A DNA stretch of 64,000 bases, taken from the NCBI RefSeq assembly GCF_006716355.1, contig NZ_VFOW01000001.1, positions 1,612,001-1,676,000 on the forward strand, given 5' to 3'. Below the pieces are notes generated by a model, which saw nothing but the letters and a program-made list of their open reading frames with translations, was not told the origin of the DNA and searched no databases. Of this stretch, positions 26,605 through 36,051 are shown piece by piece. This DNA is from Stackebrandtia endophytica (GTDB taxonomy: Bacteria; Actinomycetota; Actinomycetes; Mycobacteriales; Micromonosporaceae). The stretch's first letter is position 1, and each line of letters begins with the position of its first letter. A program made the translations under genes and the position numbers.

Positions 26605-28338
26605 ATGACCGAACTTCTCACCCGATGGGGCGCTCAGCTGGATCCCGAGGAGATTCTTCCGGAGTATCCACGGCCGCAACTGGTTCGAGACAGTTATCTG
26701 AATCTCAACGGGCGCTGGGACTACGTGATCACTCCGGCGGAGGTCACCGAGCCCGACCGGTTCGACGGCACGATTCTCGTACCGTTCTCCCCGGAGGCGC
26801 CGTTGTCGGGCGTCGATCGGCAACTGCTCCCCGATCAGCGGCTGTGGTATCGCCGCACCTTCGAACTGCCGCCGGGCTTTCGGCGGGACCGGGTTCTGTT
26901 GCATTTCGGAGCGGTGGACGAATCCTGCCAGGTATTCCTCAATGGATCATCGGTGGGATCCCACTCCGGTGGTTACTGGCCGTTTCACTGCGACATCACC
27001 GATGCCCTCGAAGACGGCGTCAACACCATCCTGGTCGCCGTACGCGACAGCACCGACACCGATGGGCACGCACACGGAAAGCAGCGGTTGGAACGGGGTG
27101 GCATCTGGTACACCGCGCAGTCCGGAATCTGGCAGACGGTGTGGCTGGAGAGCGTGCCGACCAGCCACATCACCTCACTGTCGGTGACCCCGCATCTGGA
27201 TGACGAGTCCATCGAGATCACCGTCTACTCCAGCGGCGCGGAGGAGCGGGCGCAGATCACCATCCGAGACGGTGAGGAGATCGTCGCCACCGCGCGAATC
27301 AATAGTGGACAGCCGACGATGATTCCGTTGGCCAGGCCACGGATGTGGTCACCCGAGGATCCGCACCTGTACGACCTGACCGTCCAATTGGGTGACGACG
27401 AGGTGGGCAGCTACTTCGGCATGCGTTCCTTCGGCATCGGCGAGGACGATGCCGGCGTTCCACGGATACTCCTCAATGGTCGGCCCTATTTCCACGCCGG
27501 AGTCCTCGATCAGGGCTACTGGCCCGACGGGTTGTACACCGCGCCGTCCGACGCGGCGATGATCCACGACATCGCGACCATGAAGGACCTCGGCTACACG
27601 ATGCTGCGCAAGCACATCAAGATCGAGCCGCTTCGCTGGTACTACCACTGCGACCGGCTGGGCATGCTCGTGTGGCAGGACCTGGTCAACGGCGGTGGCC
27701 CCGCCGACCCGCAGGTCGCCAAGGTGCCGAGGGGCGCACACCTGGACGACACCGACCTGGAGCGGTTCGGCCGCGCCGATCGCGGCAACCGCAAAGAGTT
27801 CCGCCGTCAACTGAGACAGACGGTCGCGCTGCTGCGCAACGTGGTGAGCCTCGCGGTATGGGTGCCGTTCAACGAGGGTTGGGGGCAGTTCGAGGCCGCC
27901 GCTATCACGGAGGAATTGGCCGGTTTGGATCCGACCCGCCTGATCGACCAGGCCAGTGGATGGCACGACCAGGGCGGCGGGGACTTCCGCAGCATTCACG
28001 TCTACATCGACCGTTTCGAGACTCCCACCGACGAGGACGCCCGCATCCTCGCGCTCACCGAGTACGGCGGCTACAGCCTCCGGATCGACGGACACCTCTG
28101 GGGCGAGGAGACCTTCGGATATCGCGGTTACGAAACCCTGGAGCAACTCGGCGACGCGTTCCGGTCACTGCACACCGAGCAGATCATTCCGGCTATCCCG
28201 GAGGGATTGAGCGCGACCGTCTACACCCAACTGTCTGATGTCGAGGATGAGATCAACGGTCTGCTCAGCTACGACCGGGCGGTCACCAAGCCCACGGCGC
28301 AGTTGATCAGGGAGGTGAACCGGCGCCTACGGCTGTAG
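26605..28338 (+). CDS. Glycoside hydrolase family 2 enzyme, beta-galactosidase/beta-glucuronidase type
   Basis: The 577-residue protein has the GH2 order. A sugar-binding jelly-roll comes first (NLNGRWDYVITPAE, LWYRRTFELP, VDESCQVFLNGSSVGSHSGG), then an Ig-like domain (about 190-290), then a TIM barrel. Acid/base Glu424 is in VPFNEGWGQ and nucleophile Glu486 is in LTEYGGY. There is no signal peptide, so it acts in the cytosol. AGGGG sits five bases before ATG 26605. No transporter or sugar regulator is adjacent. The MITE insertion separates it from any original upstream promoter, so its expression is in doubt or element-driven. Confidence 0.92.
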   Translation: MTELLTRWGAQLDPEEILPEYPRPQLVRDSYLNLNGRWDYVITPAEVTEPDRFDGTILVPFSPEAPLSGVDRQLLPDQRLWYRRTFELPPGFRRDRVLLHFGAVDESCQVFLNGSSVGSHSGGYWPFHCDITDALEDGVNTILVAVRDSTDTDGHAHGKQRLERGGIWYTAQSGIWQTVWLESVPTSHITSLSVTPHLDDESIEITVYSSGAEERAQITIRDGEEIVATARINSGQPTMIPLARPRMWSPEDPHLYDLTVQLGDDEVGSYFGMRSFGIGEDDAGVPRILLNGRPYFHAGVLDQGYWPDGLYTAPSDAAMIHDIATMKDLGYTMLRKHIKIEPLRWYYHCDRLGMLVWQDLVNGGGPADPQVAKVPRGAHLDDTDLERFGRADRGNRKEFRRQLRQTVALLRNVVSLAVWVPFNEGWGQFEAAAITEELAGLDPTRLIDQASGWHDQGGGDFRSIHVYIDRFETPTDEDARILALTEYGGYSLRIDGHLWGEETFGYRGYETLEQLGDAFRSLHTEQIIPAIPEGLSATVYTQLSDVEDEINGLLSYDRAVTKPTAQLIREVNRRLRL

Positions 28339-28416
28339 CCGCCGGCGTAGGCCGCCCCACGGTGTCAGACCTTCCTGGTACCCCTTGGTGGTCATCGTCC
28401 AGGGAAGGCGCATCCA

Positions 28417-28867
28417 GTGATCGATCTCGTCAGCGGAGACCTGTTGACAGACAACGCCGACGTTCTCGTCAATCCGGTGAACGTCGTCGGCGTCATGGGA
28501 AAGGGCCTCGCCCTACAGTTCAAGCGGGCCTTTCCCACGAACTTCTCCGTCTATCGCGACGCCTGTCAGCGGGGAGAGCTCCAGGCGGGCGTGATACTCG
28601 CGGTCCGGGTCGACGATCGTTGGATCGTGAACCTTCCGACGAAGCGCCACTGGCGCCAACCCTCCCGGCTGTCGGATGTCGCGGCCGGTCTGGACGGACT
28701 CGTCGAGTTCGTGCTGTCGAACCCGGTTGAGAGCGTCGCGATCCCGCCGTTGGGCGCCGGCAACGGCGGGTTGCCCTGGCCTCGGGTTCGCCGACCTCAT
28801 TCACGAGAAACTGGAGCCGCTCGACCTGTCGATCAGGTTGTATCAACCGGCCGCCTCCGGCCGGTGA
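28417..28867 (+). pseudogene. Macro-domain protein (Poa1/DarG-like) with a single-base frameshift
   Basis: The first 124 codons encode a clear macro domain, an ADP-ribose-binding fold: IDLVSGDLLTDNADVLVNPV, then VVGVMGKGLALQFKRAFP and IPPLGAGNGGLPWPRV. After about 28788 the open frame runs into low-quality Arg-rich sequence to 28962. One base earlier in phase, the expected ending continues: ADLIHEKLEPLDLSIRLYQP, stopping at 28867. Removing one C at 28789 restores a 149-residue protein of normal length. This is either a real mutation or a sequencing error. DarG-type macrodomains remove ADP-ribose from DNA, but no DarT toxin is adjacent. Confidence 0.8.
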
Positions 28868-29043
28868 GCCGACGAACCGCCCGACCAACACAAGCGACTT
28901 TACACAGTGGACTGGCGTGTAATCACAACGAGGCTGGTCGCAGCACGGTTACCGTCGGGTAGCAGTTGATTTCGGCAAGAATCTTCATTGGGCGCTCAAA
29001 TGACGGCGACAGTTGACGTGGCTCTTAACATCGAATACGTTCA

Positions 29044-29059
29044 ATGAGCTTTTGCTCAT
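29044..29059. promoter_or_regulatory. Small inverted repeat upstream of the amidase
   Basis: ATGAGC/GCTCAT around TTTT lies about 100 bases before the amidase start, in the 290-base AT-richer gap 28868-29157. It may be an operator or part of the 5' leader. No gene is seen in this gap. Confidence 0.3.
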
Positions 29060-29157
29060 CGAGTTATGCCCCGAAGAGCCATATCGACAGGTAAAGCCAG
29101 GACGTTGCGCCCTCGCCGACGAAGGCGACGACGTTCACCCTTAACCGTGAGGTACCC

Positions 29158-30231
29158 ATGCCCGAAGCACACATCAGTCGACGCCGCGCCCTCCTTCTCG
29201 CGGCCGGCGGCCTGGCGGCCGTCCCACTTCTCGGTGTCGGCCAAGCGCTCGCCGACACCTCCACCTCGGCGAAGCCCCGGGTGTACATCGACCCAGGTCA
29301 CGGCGGAACCGACCCGGGAGCCGTCGGCAACGGCCTCCAGGAGAAGAACCTGACGCTGGCGATCGCGCTCGGAGTGCGCGACCACCTCAACGCCAACTGG
29401 GACGTCGACATCCGGATGTCCCGCACCACCGACCTGACCCGCAGCCTCAGCTACCGGTCCTCCGACGCGAACTCCTGGGGCGCCGACATCTTCGTCAGCG
29501 TCCACATCAACGCCGGCGGCGGCACCGGATTCGAGAGCTTCCGCTACACCAGCGCCTCAGCCGGATCGGTGGCGTTGCAGAACGCGATGCACCCGCAGAT
29601 CCTGGCCGGAATGCGCACGTCCGGATCCATCACCGACCGGGGTCGCAAGACCGGCAACCTCCACGTGCTGCGGGAGACCCGGATGCCGGCGATCCTCACC
29701 GAGAACCTGTTCATCGACCGGGCGGCCGACGCCGCGCTGCTCAAGAGCTCCGCGTTCCTGGCCGCCACCGCTCGCGGGCACGCCCAAGGCATCGCGCAGT
29801 ACCTCGGACTCGGCGGCGGAACGCCCAGCCCGACCTGGCCGACGCTGCGCAACGGCTCCTCCGGCGAGAACGTTCGCACGTTGCAGTACCTGCTGCTGCA
29901 ACACAACCAGAACCTCGTCGTCGACGGATCGTTCGGCCCGGCCACCGAAAGCGCGGTGCGCACGGTACAGAGCAGCCGAAACCTCACCGTCGACGGCGTC
30001 GTCGGTCCGAAAACCTGGACGTCGATCGTCGTGACGCGTCGCCAGGGCGACAACGGTGACGCGGTGCGCGGCATCCAGCGGTCGCTGTCGAGCAAGCACG
30101 GCATCGCCACCACCGTGGACGGCAGCTTCGGGCCGGGCACCGACACCTCGGTCCGCACCTTCCAGTCCCGGAAGAAACTGACCGTCGACGGCGTCGTCGG
30201 TCCGATCTCCTGGCAGGCCCTACTGGGGTAA
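29158..30231 (+). CDS. Secreted N-acetylmuramoyl-L-alanine amidase with two peptidoglycan-binding domains
   Basis: The 357-residue protein has a Tat-like signal (SRRRALLLAAGG, cleavage near ALADT). The Amidase_3 domain (about 40-220) has YIDPGHGG (His48), Glu62 in GLQEKN, SVHINAGG (His116) and ILTENLFI (catalytic Glu). Two PG_binding_1 repeats follow, at about 225-285 (TLRNGSSGENVRTLQYLL to VDGVVGPKTW) and 290-357 (RRQGDNGDAVRGIQRSL to VDGVVGPISW). It should cut MurNAc-L-Ala bonds in the wall. It is a different subtype from the lipoprotein amidase at 12918. Confidence 0.94.
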   Translation: MPEAHISRRRALLLAAGGLAAVPLLGVGQALADTSTSAKPRVYIDPGHGGTDPGAVGNGLQEKNLTLAIALGVRDHLNANWDVDIRMSRTTDLTRSLSYRSSDANSWGADIFVSVHINAGGGTGFESFRYTSASAGSVALQNAMHPQILAGMRTSGSITDRGRKTGNLHVLRETRMPAILTENLFIDRAADAALLKSSAFLAATARGHAQGIAQYLGLGGGTPSPTWPTLRNGSSGENVRTLQYLLLQHNQNLVVDGSFGPATESAVRTVQSSRNLTVDGVVGPKTWTSIVVTRRQGDNGDAVRGIQRSLSSKHGIATTVDGSFGPGTDTSVRTFQSRKKLTVDGVVGPISWQALLG

Positions 30232-30240
30232 CCGGCGTCA

Positions 30241-30278
30241 ACGACGATGGCCCGTGCGATCGCACGGGCCATCGTCGT
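30241..30278. terminator. Bidirectional terminator between convergent amidase and MFS genes
   Basis: Arms ACGACGATGGCCCGTGC (30241-30257) and GCACGGGCCATCGTCGT (30262-30278) pair perfectly around GATC. It lies 9 bases after the amidase stop and 13 bases before the MFS stop on the other strand. Confidence 0.85.
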
Positions 30279-30291
30279 TCATCGGAAGTGC

Positions 30292-31836
30292 TCAGTGGAT
30301 CACGACCGAGGTCGGGGCCGCGTCCCCCTGCTCGGTCGGGGGTTGCCTCTTGCGGCGCAGGAACAGCGCCGGAATCAGGGTCAGCAGCATCATCGCCCAG
30401 GCGACCCAGTAGGTCGAGGCGAATGCGTCGGCCCCCTCGGCGAGTCCGGTCGCGATCGCCTGCGGCCCCAACTGCTCCGCGATCGACGGATCGCGTTGAG
30501 CACCGATGGCCGCCTGCGCCAACGGCGACTCCTTCAAGCCGTTGGTCAGCAGAACCGACATGATGGCCACACCGATCGAGCTGGCGATCTGCTGACTGAT
30601 GTTGAGCAGGGTCGTCCCCCGCGCCACCTTCTGGTCGGTGAGGGTTCGCAGCGCCGCCGTCATCAACGGCGTCATCGTCGCACCCATGCCGAGCCCCAAC
30701 ACGAACAGGCAGGACAACAGGAAGCCGTAGGAGGTGTCGGCGCTGATCTGGGTCAGCGGGAACATGCCCGCCACGATCAGCAGCAGTCCGAACGGAACGA
30801 TCCGGCCCACCGGTATGCGGTCGGCGAGGCGGCCCGCGATCGGCATCGTCAACATCGCGCCCAGCCCCTGCGGTGCCACCAGCAACCCCGCGTGCAGAGT
30901 GTCCTCGCCGCGGATCTGCTGGAAGTAGGTCGGAACCAGCAGCAGGCCGCCGAAGAACGCCGCACCGAACAGGAAGACGGTGATCACCGATACGGTCAGG
31001 TCGCGGTTGGCGAACAACCGCAGGTCCAGCAGCGGATGTTTCGGCCGGAACGAGTAGAGCACGAACGCGATGATCAGCACCGCGCCGATCAGCATCGGCA
31101 CCCAGACCCGGGTGGCCGTCACGGTGCCCTCATCGGGGATCGTCGACACGCCGAACAGGAACAACGCCAAGCCCGGCGACATCAGCAGCATGCCGATGAG
31201 GTCGAAACGCTCCGACGCCTTGGCCTTGTCGGACGGCAACACGAAGAAGGCGTAGACCAATGCGATCACGCCGATCGGCAGGTTGATCAGGAAGATCCAG
31301 TGCCACGACACCGCCTCGATCAGCCAACCGCCGAGGATCGGGCCCATGATCGGTCCCAGCAGCATCGGGATGCCCATGATCGCCATGAGGCGGCCCATCC
31401 GCTGTGGACCGGCGGCCCGGGTCATGATCGTCATGCCCAGCGGCATCAGCATTCCACCGCCCAAGCCCTGCACGACCCGGAAGGCGATCAACATGTTGAT
31501 GTCGTTGGCGGCGGCGCACAGTACCGAACCGGCGGTGAACAGCACCAGGGCCAACAGGTACAGCCGTTTGGTGCCGAACCGGTCGGCGGCCCAACCGGTC
31601 AACGGAATCACGGTGGCCAGCGACAGGGTGTACGCCGTCACGGTCCAGGCGACGTGGGCGTAGGAGACCGGGTTGTCCGGGCTTCCCAGATCAACTTGGA
31701 ATGTCGGCAGCGCGACATTGACGACCGTGATGTCGAGGATCGACATGATCGCACCGAGGACGACGACTCCCGCGACCTTCAACACCCCCGCGTCCAACTT
31801 CGTGTCGGCAGCGGGGCTGCGTTGACTTTCGGTCAT
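30292..31836 (-). CDS. EmrB/QacA-type MFS efflux transporter (DHA2, 14 TM)
   Basis: The 514-residue drug:H+ antiporter-like protein has DHA2 motifs ILDITVVNVALPTFQVDL, TGWAADRFGTKRLYL, RVVQGLGGGMLMPLGMTI and motif C, MLLGPIMGPILGGWLIEA. The C-terminal tail is basic and short. ATG 31836 has AGGAG nine bases upstream. No local regulator gene is adjacent. Substrate unknown; drugs or exported metabolites are both possible. Confidence 0.93.
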   Translation of the reverse strand: MTESQRSPAADTKLDAGVLKVAGVVVLGAIMSILDITVVNVALPTFQVDLGSPDNPVSYAHVAWTVTAYTLSLATVIPLTGWAADRFGTKRLYLLALVLFTAGSVLCAAANDINMLIAFRVVQGLGGGMLMPLGMTIMTRAAGPQRMGRLMAIMGIPMLLGPIMGPILGGWLIEAVSWHWIFLINLPIGVIALVYAFFVLPSDKAKASERFDLIGMLLMSPGLALFLFGVSTIPDEGTVTATRVWVPMLIGAVLIIAFVLYSFRPKHPLLDLRLFANRDLTVSVITVFLFGAAFFGGLLLVPTYFQQIRGEDTLHAGLLVAPQGLGAMLTMPIAGRLADRIPVGRIVPFGLLLIVAGMFPLTQISADTSYGFLLSCLFVLGLGMGATMTPLMTAALRTLTDQKVARGTTLLNISQQIASSIGVAIMSVLLTNGLKESPLAQAAIGAQRDPSIAEQLGPQAIATGLAEGADAFASTYWVAWAMMLLTLIPALFLRRKRQPPTEQGDAAPTSVVIH

Positions 31837-32142
31837 GAAAAACGGCTCCTATGTGAATGACAGGGGTCCCAAAACCCGTGATCGAGGTGACGAACGTGTC
31901 CGCAGCGCGGATTGACCGCCGCCCCCTACCGAGTCGGCCCCGCTGCCCCGCGGGTCCGCCTTGTGACACGTGCCGAGCGATATTAGCTCGACCCCCCGAC
32001 ACCCGAAACCCATTATCAACGCAGCTCAATATGGGCTCGATCACTCACGGCGCACACCGCGATGACAACCCCGGATCCATGTTGCACATACGATGGCGGG
32101 CGGCTCATCCCCGGGGACGAGCCGCCCGCGTCGGTATCCGGA
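31837..32142. other. Intergenic region with MFS promoter and oxidase terminator
   Basis: These 306 bases separate two minus-strand genes. The oxidase's downstream hairpin is at 32096-32129; the MFS promoter presumably lies in the less GC-rich part around 31980-32060. I see no gene. Confidence 0.5.
32096..32129 (-). terminator. Terminator after the flavin oxidase
   Basis: GCGGGCGGCTC (32096-32106) pairs with GAGCCGCCCGC (32119-32129), 14 bases past the oxidase stop on the minus strand. Confidence 0.7.
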
Positions 32143-33753
32143 TCAGTGGGTGTCCGGCCGGATCGACAGATCGTGGTGGAACACGTCGAGCGGGTCCCAA
32201 TCAGCCTTGATCCGCTGGAGTCTGGCGTAGTTGCGCCCGTAGTACAACTCGTGCCACGACGTGTCCGACCGGTTCAGTTCCGGGTCGGCCAGATCGGTGT
32301 CGGCGTAGTTGATGAAGCAACCCTCATTGCGCTCATCGGGGGCGGGCACCCCATCGGTGTCGGCGTATATGTCGCTGTACAGGTCTCGGACCCAGGCCAG
32401 CTGCGTCTCGTCCGCCTCGGCATCGGCCCACCCGTTGATGTAGATGGCCTTCAGGATCGAGCCGCGTTGCGCCACGGCGGTGGCCTCGGGGTCGACCGCG
32501 TTGACCTGCCCTCCGTAGGAGACCAGCCAGGTGGACCCGAAGGTCTGGACCTCCTCATCGGATAGGTACTCCCACAGCACCGAAATCTGGTCGTCGGTGA
32601 AGCGTTTCCGCAGGTAGCCGTTCTTGATCTTCGCCCGGGACGGCTCATTGATCTCCTCCATACCGGTGTTGAGCATGTTGCTCAGCCACGGTCGCCACTC
32701 CCGGGAGACGAACGGTTGGGCGGAGACACCCTCACCGATCGTGGCGAGGTACTCGTCCAGGATGGCTTCGGGATCGTCTCCCTTAACCTCCCCCGCCAGG
32801 AGGAGGACCTCGGTCTTGCGACTGTTGAGCATCAGGACGGTGTGGAGTCCAGCGTTCGGGGAACCCGGCTCACTGTTGTCCTCATGCCACTGTCCATGTT
32901 GGGCGACAATGCGACTGAAGGACTCCTCGTCCAGGTCCGCCCAATTCCAGATCGACGCGAACGTCAAGACCTGAGCCGGCGGCTTCGGCAGCAACTCGGT
33001 CGGGTCGGTGGAGTCGACCGGGCTTCGCATGAGGTACCGGGTGACGATGCCGAAGTTGCCGCCACCGCCACCGGTGTGCGCCCACCACAGGTCCCGATGG
33101 GGATCGTCGGCCTCCCGCGTGGCGACCGTGGCCTTGGCCCGCCCGTCGGCGTCGACGGTCACGACCTCGACACCGTACAGGTGATCCACGCTCAAGCCGT
33201 GCGTCCGCGACATCGGACCGTATCCGCCACCCAGGATGTGGCCGCCGACCCCGACCCCGGGGCAGGAGCCCGATGGGATCGTCACGCCCCACCCCAGGTA
33301 GAGCTGGCGATACATCTCGGTCAAGGTCGGACCGGGTTCCAATGAGAACGCGTTGTACTCGGGATCGAAGTGGACACCGCGCATCGCGGACATGTCGATG
33401 ATGATCTCGTCGTTGTCGACCAGATTGTCGAAGCAGTGACCACCGGAGCGGACCGTCACACGTTTTCCGGCGTCCACCGCCGCCTGCACCGCCTCCACCA
33501 CCTGTTCGGTCGATCCGACCACGTGAATGTGCTCGGGCTGCTTGTCGAACCGCAGATTGATACCGCGTGAGACCAGGTAGCGGTATCGCGGATCGTCCGG
33601 TGTGACCGTCACCGGCCCCAGCGGCGGCGCACAACCGTCGGCGGCCGACTCGGCGAACGCCGACGAGTTGAGTCCGGCCAGCGACAGGCCGGCCGCGACC
33701 CCGCCGAGTGCGGCCCCGCCCACCAAGATCGCGCGCCGATTGGAATTCGTCAT
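32143..33753 (-). CDS. Tat-exported FAD-linked oxidase of the berberine-bridge-enzyme type, probably bicovalent flavin
   Basis: The 536-residue PCMH/BBE oxidase has a twin-arginine signal (SNRRAILVGGAALGG). His106 in VRSGGHCF is the usual 8-alpha FAD attachment site and Cys164 in SGSCPGVGVGG the 6-S-cysteinyl site, so both covalent links seem present. GGGYGPMSRTHGLSVDHL and the C-terminal NYADTDL and YYGRNYARLQRIKADWDPLD are BBE-like. Family members oxidise sugars, alkaloids or polyketides with O2. The substrate here is unknown; position before a phosphatase and hydrolase could imply a sugar. GAAGGGCG precedes the ATG. Confidence 0.92.
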   Translation of the reverse strand: MTNSNRRAILVGGAALGGVAAGLSLAGLNSSAFAESAADGCAPPLGPVTVTPDDPRYRYLVSRGINLRFDKQPEHIHVVGSTEQVVEAVQAAVDAGKRVTVRSGGHCFDNLVDNDEIIIDMSAMRGVHFDPEYNAFSLEPGPTLTEMYRQLYLGWGVTIPSGSCPGVGVGGHILGGGYGPMSRTHGLSVDHLYGVEVVTVDADGRAKATVATREADDPHRDLWWAHTGGGGGNFGIVTRYLMRSPVDSTDPTELLPKPPAQVLTFASIWNWADLDEESFSRIVAQHGQWHEDNSEPGSPNAGLHTVLMLNSRKTEVLLLAGEVKGDDPEAILDEYLATIGEGVSAQPFVSREWRPWLSNMLNTGMEEINEPSRAKIKNGYLRKRFTDDQISVLWEYLSDEEVQTFGSTWLVSYGGQVNAVDPEATAVAQRGSILKAIYINGWADAEADETQLAWVRDLYSDIYADTDGVPAPDERNEGCFINYADTDLADPELNRSDTSWHELYYGRNYARLQRIKADWDPLDVFHHDLSIRPDTH

Positions 33754-33902
33754 GTTCTCGCCCTTCTCGTTGAGATTTCAGAATGGCCGAGAATGGACGG
33801 TGGACCATCACTCCGAAGCATGGAATCGCTGTGGCCCAATCGGGTGAGACTAATACACCCTGAGAAGGACACAGTGGTCGTCCGACTCGGTCGGAGAGCG
33901 TA

Positions 33903-33926
33903 GGCGACCGCCCGAGGGCGGCCGCC
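33903..33926 (-). terminator. Likely terminator after the alkaline phosphatase
   Basis: GGCGACCGCCC and GGGCGGCCGCC flank a 2-base gap (one mismatch), eight bases beyond the phosphatase stop on the minus strand. The effective loop is larger than two bases. The surrounding 180-base gap also holds the oxidase promoter. Confidence 0.55.
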
Positions 33927-33933
33927 CATGACG

Positions 33934-35865
33934 TCAGCGATCGCGAGTGGCGTCGATACCCAGGGCGTCGATCATCCGGTGGAACACCTCGGTGTTGTCG
34001 AGGAACGCGTTGAACCGATGAGAACCGGGACCGGACGCGAAGATCGACACATCCTCCACCGTGTGGACGCACGTCGTCGAGGAGACCGGCAGGTTGCCCA
34101 GCTGGAGTTCCGCGTCGGGATCCCGCTGCGGATTGGGCACCGCCCGACCGGTCTCGTCGTCGATGACGGCGGGGTCGAGGAAGGTCGGGTTGTGCTGGAA
34201 GTCGTCCGTGTGGTCCGGATGGTTGGACCAGCCGAAGAACAACTGCACATCGGGGTCGGGGTCGTCGGGAAAGCCGTCACCGTCACTGTCGACATAGGTC
34301 GGGAAACCCGCGTCGCCGTAGACGCCGTTGCCGTCGCGACCGGCGCCCTCCCGGGTGTCGTGGGTTCCGGCGATGCTCATCGCGTGGTTGTGGTCGGCGG
34401 TCACCACGATCAGGGTGTCGTCACGGTCGGCGGCCCACTCCCGCACCAGCCGCAGCGTCTGGTCCAACTCGATCGTGTCGTAGACGGCGCGTGGTCCGTC
34501 CAACGGGTGCTCCATCTTGTCGATCGAGGCGGCCTCGACCATCAGGAAGAAGCCCTCGTCGTTCTTCTCCAGGACGCGCAGCGCGGCGGCGGTCATCTCC
34601 ATCAACGTCGGCTGGTCGTCCCAGTCGCCCAGGACCTTCGGATCACGAATCTGCTGCCGATCAAGGTAGACGTTGAGGTTCCGGGTGTGGAACAGTCCGA
34701 GCAGCCGGTCCGGCGACTCGTCGGCGACCTTCGACAGCTCCGCCCGCGTCGAGGCGAACGAGTACCCCTCGGCCTGGAACTCCTCGACCAGGTCACGGTC
34801 GTCCTCGCGACGAGAGTCCTCATGGGACTTCGGCAGCAGCGACGCCAGGCCGCCACCCATCAGCACCTCGGGGCGACGAACCGGGTCAAGGGCCTGATCC
34901 ATGATCGCCAGGTACTCCGCGCGCTGCCGGGTGTGCGCGAACACCGCCGCCGGCGTGGCGTCCTGCACCTCCGCCGTGGACACGATTCCCACGCTCATGC
35001 CGCGAGTGCGCTTGACCAGTTCCGCCATGGTCTCGACCCTCGGGTGACGATCGTGATCGGTCTCGCTGGACTCGTAGACCCCCATCGCGTTGACCGACGA
35101 CTTGTGTCCACACATGTAAGCGGACATGGAGTTCGCCGAATCGGTGGCGATCGAGTCGGCACCCGAGGTCCCCACCAGGCCACAATCGTCCATCGTGTCC
35201 ATGGCCAGCAGTCCCCGGTACTTTCCCTGTGTCATGCCCTTCGACAGCAGCCGGGCACCGGTGATGGCGGCCGTCCCCATGCCGTCGCCGAGGAAGAACA
35301 CGACGTTCTTCGCGCCACCCTCACCGGCGCCCACCACCTCGTGGGTGACACTGGCCCTGATGGTCTTGGCGCCCTTACGAACCACGGTCACCTCGACGGT
35401 GTACTCACCCGGTTCGGGATAGGTCAGATCCGGGTAGAGGATCACCACCTGGTCGCTCGCCGCGTACGGACGGTGCGCTTTTTTATCGAGCACCGCCGCC
35501 GGTCCGGTCGGTCCGGCCACCCGGATCGTGACCTTCGCGTCGATCGGAGTGACCCCGTCGACCTCGACGCGCAGATCGAATCGGCCACCGGCGCGGAACT
35601 TGGCGTTGTCGATCGGGAGGATCGTGATGACCGGATCCGAACCGCGACGCTTACGCCTGGTGCGCACCGTTCCGGCGTGCGGGTCGCGCGTCGAGTAGTT
35701 GCGGGGCACCCGGTCGACGGCCTCGGTCGTCGAGCCGGCCGGGTCGGCGGACGCGGGGGTCGCGGCGACTCCCACGAAGGTGGCCGCGGCGACCGCGCCG
35801 CCGCCGAGCTTGAAGATCGAACGTCGGGTGTGGGTGGAGACGGGCAGGTCATGGTCAGAACTCAT
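33934..35865 (-). CDS. Tat-exported alkaline phosphatase (PhoA superfamily) with N-terminal Ig-like domain
   Basis: The 643-residue secreted metalloenzyme has Tat motif THTRRSIFKLGGG. Residues about 75-180 form a beta-sandwich domain. The catalytic domain follows, with metal Asp194 in FFLGDGMGTAA, nucleophile Ser243 in IATDSANSMSAY, VEAASIDKMEH and VTADHNHAMS. An Asp-rich loop (DSDGDGFPDDPDPD) looks like a calcium-binding insertion. It would release phosphate from monoesters outside the cell. GGAG before ATG 35865 supports the start. No Pho box was identified by eye. Confidence 0.93.
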   Translation of the reverse strand: MSSDHDLPVSTHTRRSIFKLGGGAVAAATFVGVAATPASADPAGSTTEAVDRVPRNYSTRDPHAGTVRTRRKRRGSDPVITILPIDNAKFRAGGRFDLRVEVDGVTPIDAKVTIRVAGPTGPAAVLDKKAHRPYAASDQVVILYPDLTYPEPGEYTVEVTVVRKGAKTIRASVTHEVVGAGEGGAKNVVFFLGDGMGTAAITGARLLSKGMTQGKYRGLLAMDTMDDCGLVGTSGADSIATDSANSMSAYMCGHKSSVNAMGVYESSETDHDRHPRVETMAELVKRTRGMSVGIVSTAEVQDATPAAVFAHTRQRAEYLAIMDQALDPVRRPEVLMGGGLASLLPKSHEDSRREDDRDLVEEFQAEGYSFASTRAELSKVADESPDRLLGLFHTRNLNVYLDRQQIRDPKVLGDWDDQPTLMEMTAAALRVLEKNDEGFFLMVEAASIDKMEHPLDGPRAVYDTIELDQTLRLVREWAADRDDTLIVVTADHNHAMSIAGTHDTREGAGRDGNGVYGDAGFPTYVDSDGDGFPDDPDPDVQLFFGWSNHPDHTDDFQHNPTFLDPAVIDDETGRAVPNPQRDPDAELQLGNLPVSSTTCVHTVEDVSIFASGPGSHRFNAFLDNTEVFHRMIDALGIDATRDR

Positions 35866-36051
35866 CGGAGACTCCAGGTCGTGGTTGGTTCACGAGAGGC
35901 CCCGCCACGCGAACCCAACCAGCCGACGCGACGGTCGGCACCATCCTGCGAATCGGCCCGGTACCGCGGCTCAACGACGTGGTGGCCGTGACAAACACAC
36001 CGGATGAACTCCGTTCCACGGCGATATCTGTCACTCAATCGTGTGGAGATC

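Noticed and set aside
25022-26608. 528-codon plus-strand frame
   Set aside because: It is antisense to the alpha/beta hydrolase and runs through the MITE.
28417-28867. DarTG-type toxin-antitoxin system
   Set aside because: The macro domain alone is present and frameshifted; no DarT-like gene lies on either side.
30247-31860. 537-codon plus-strand frame
   Set aside because: Its His/Gln/Arg-rich product is the complement of the MFS transporter; no ribosome site.
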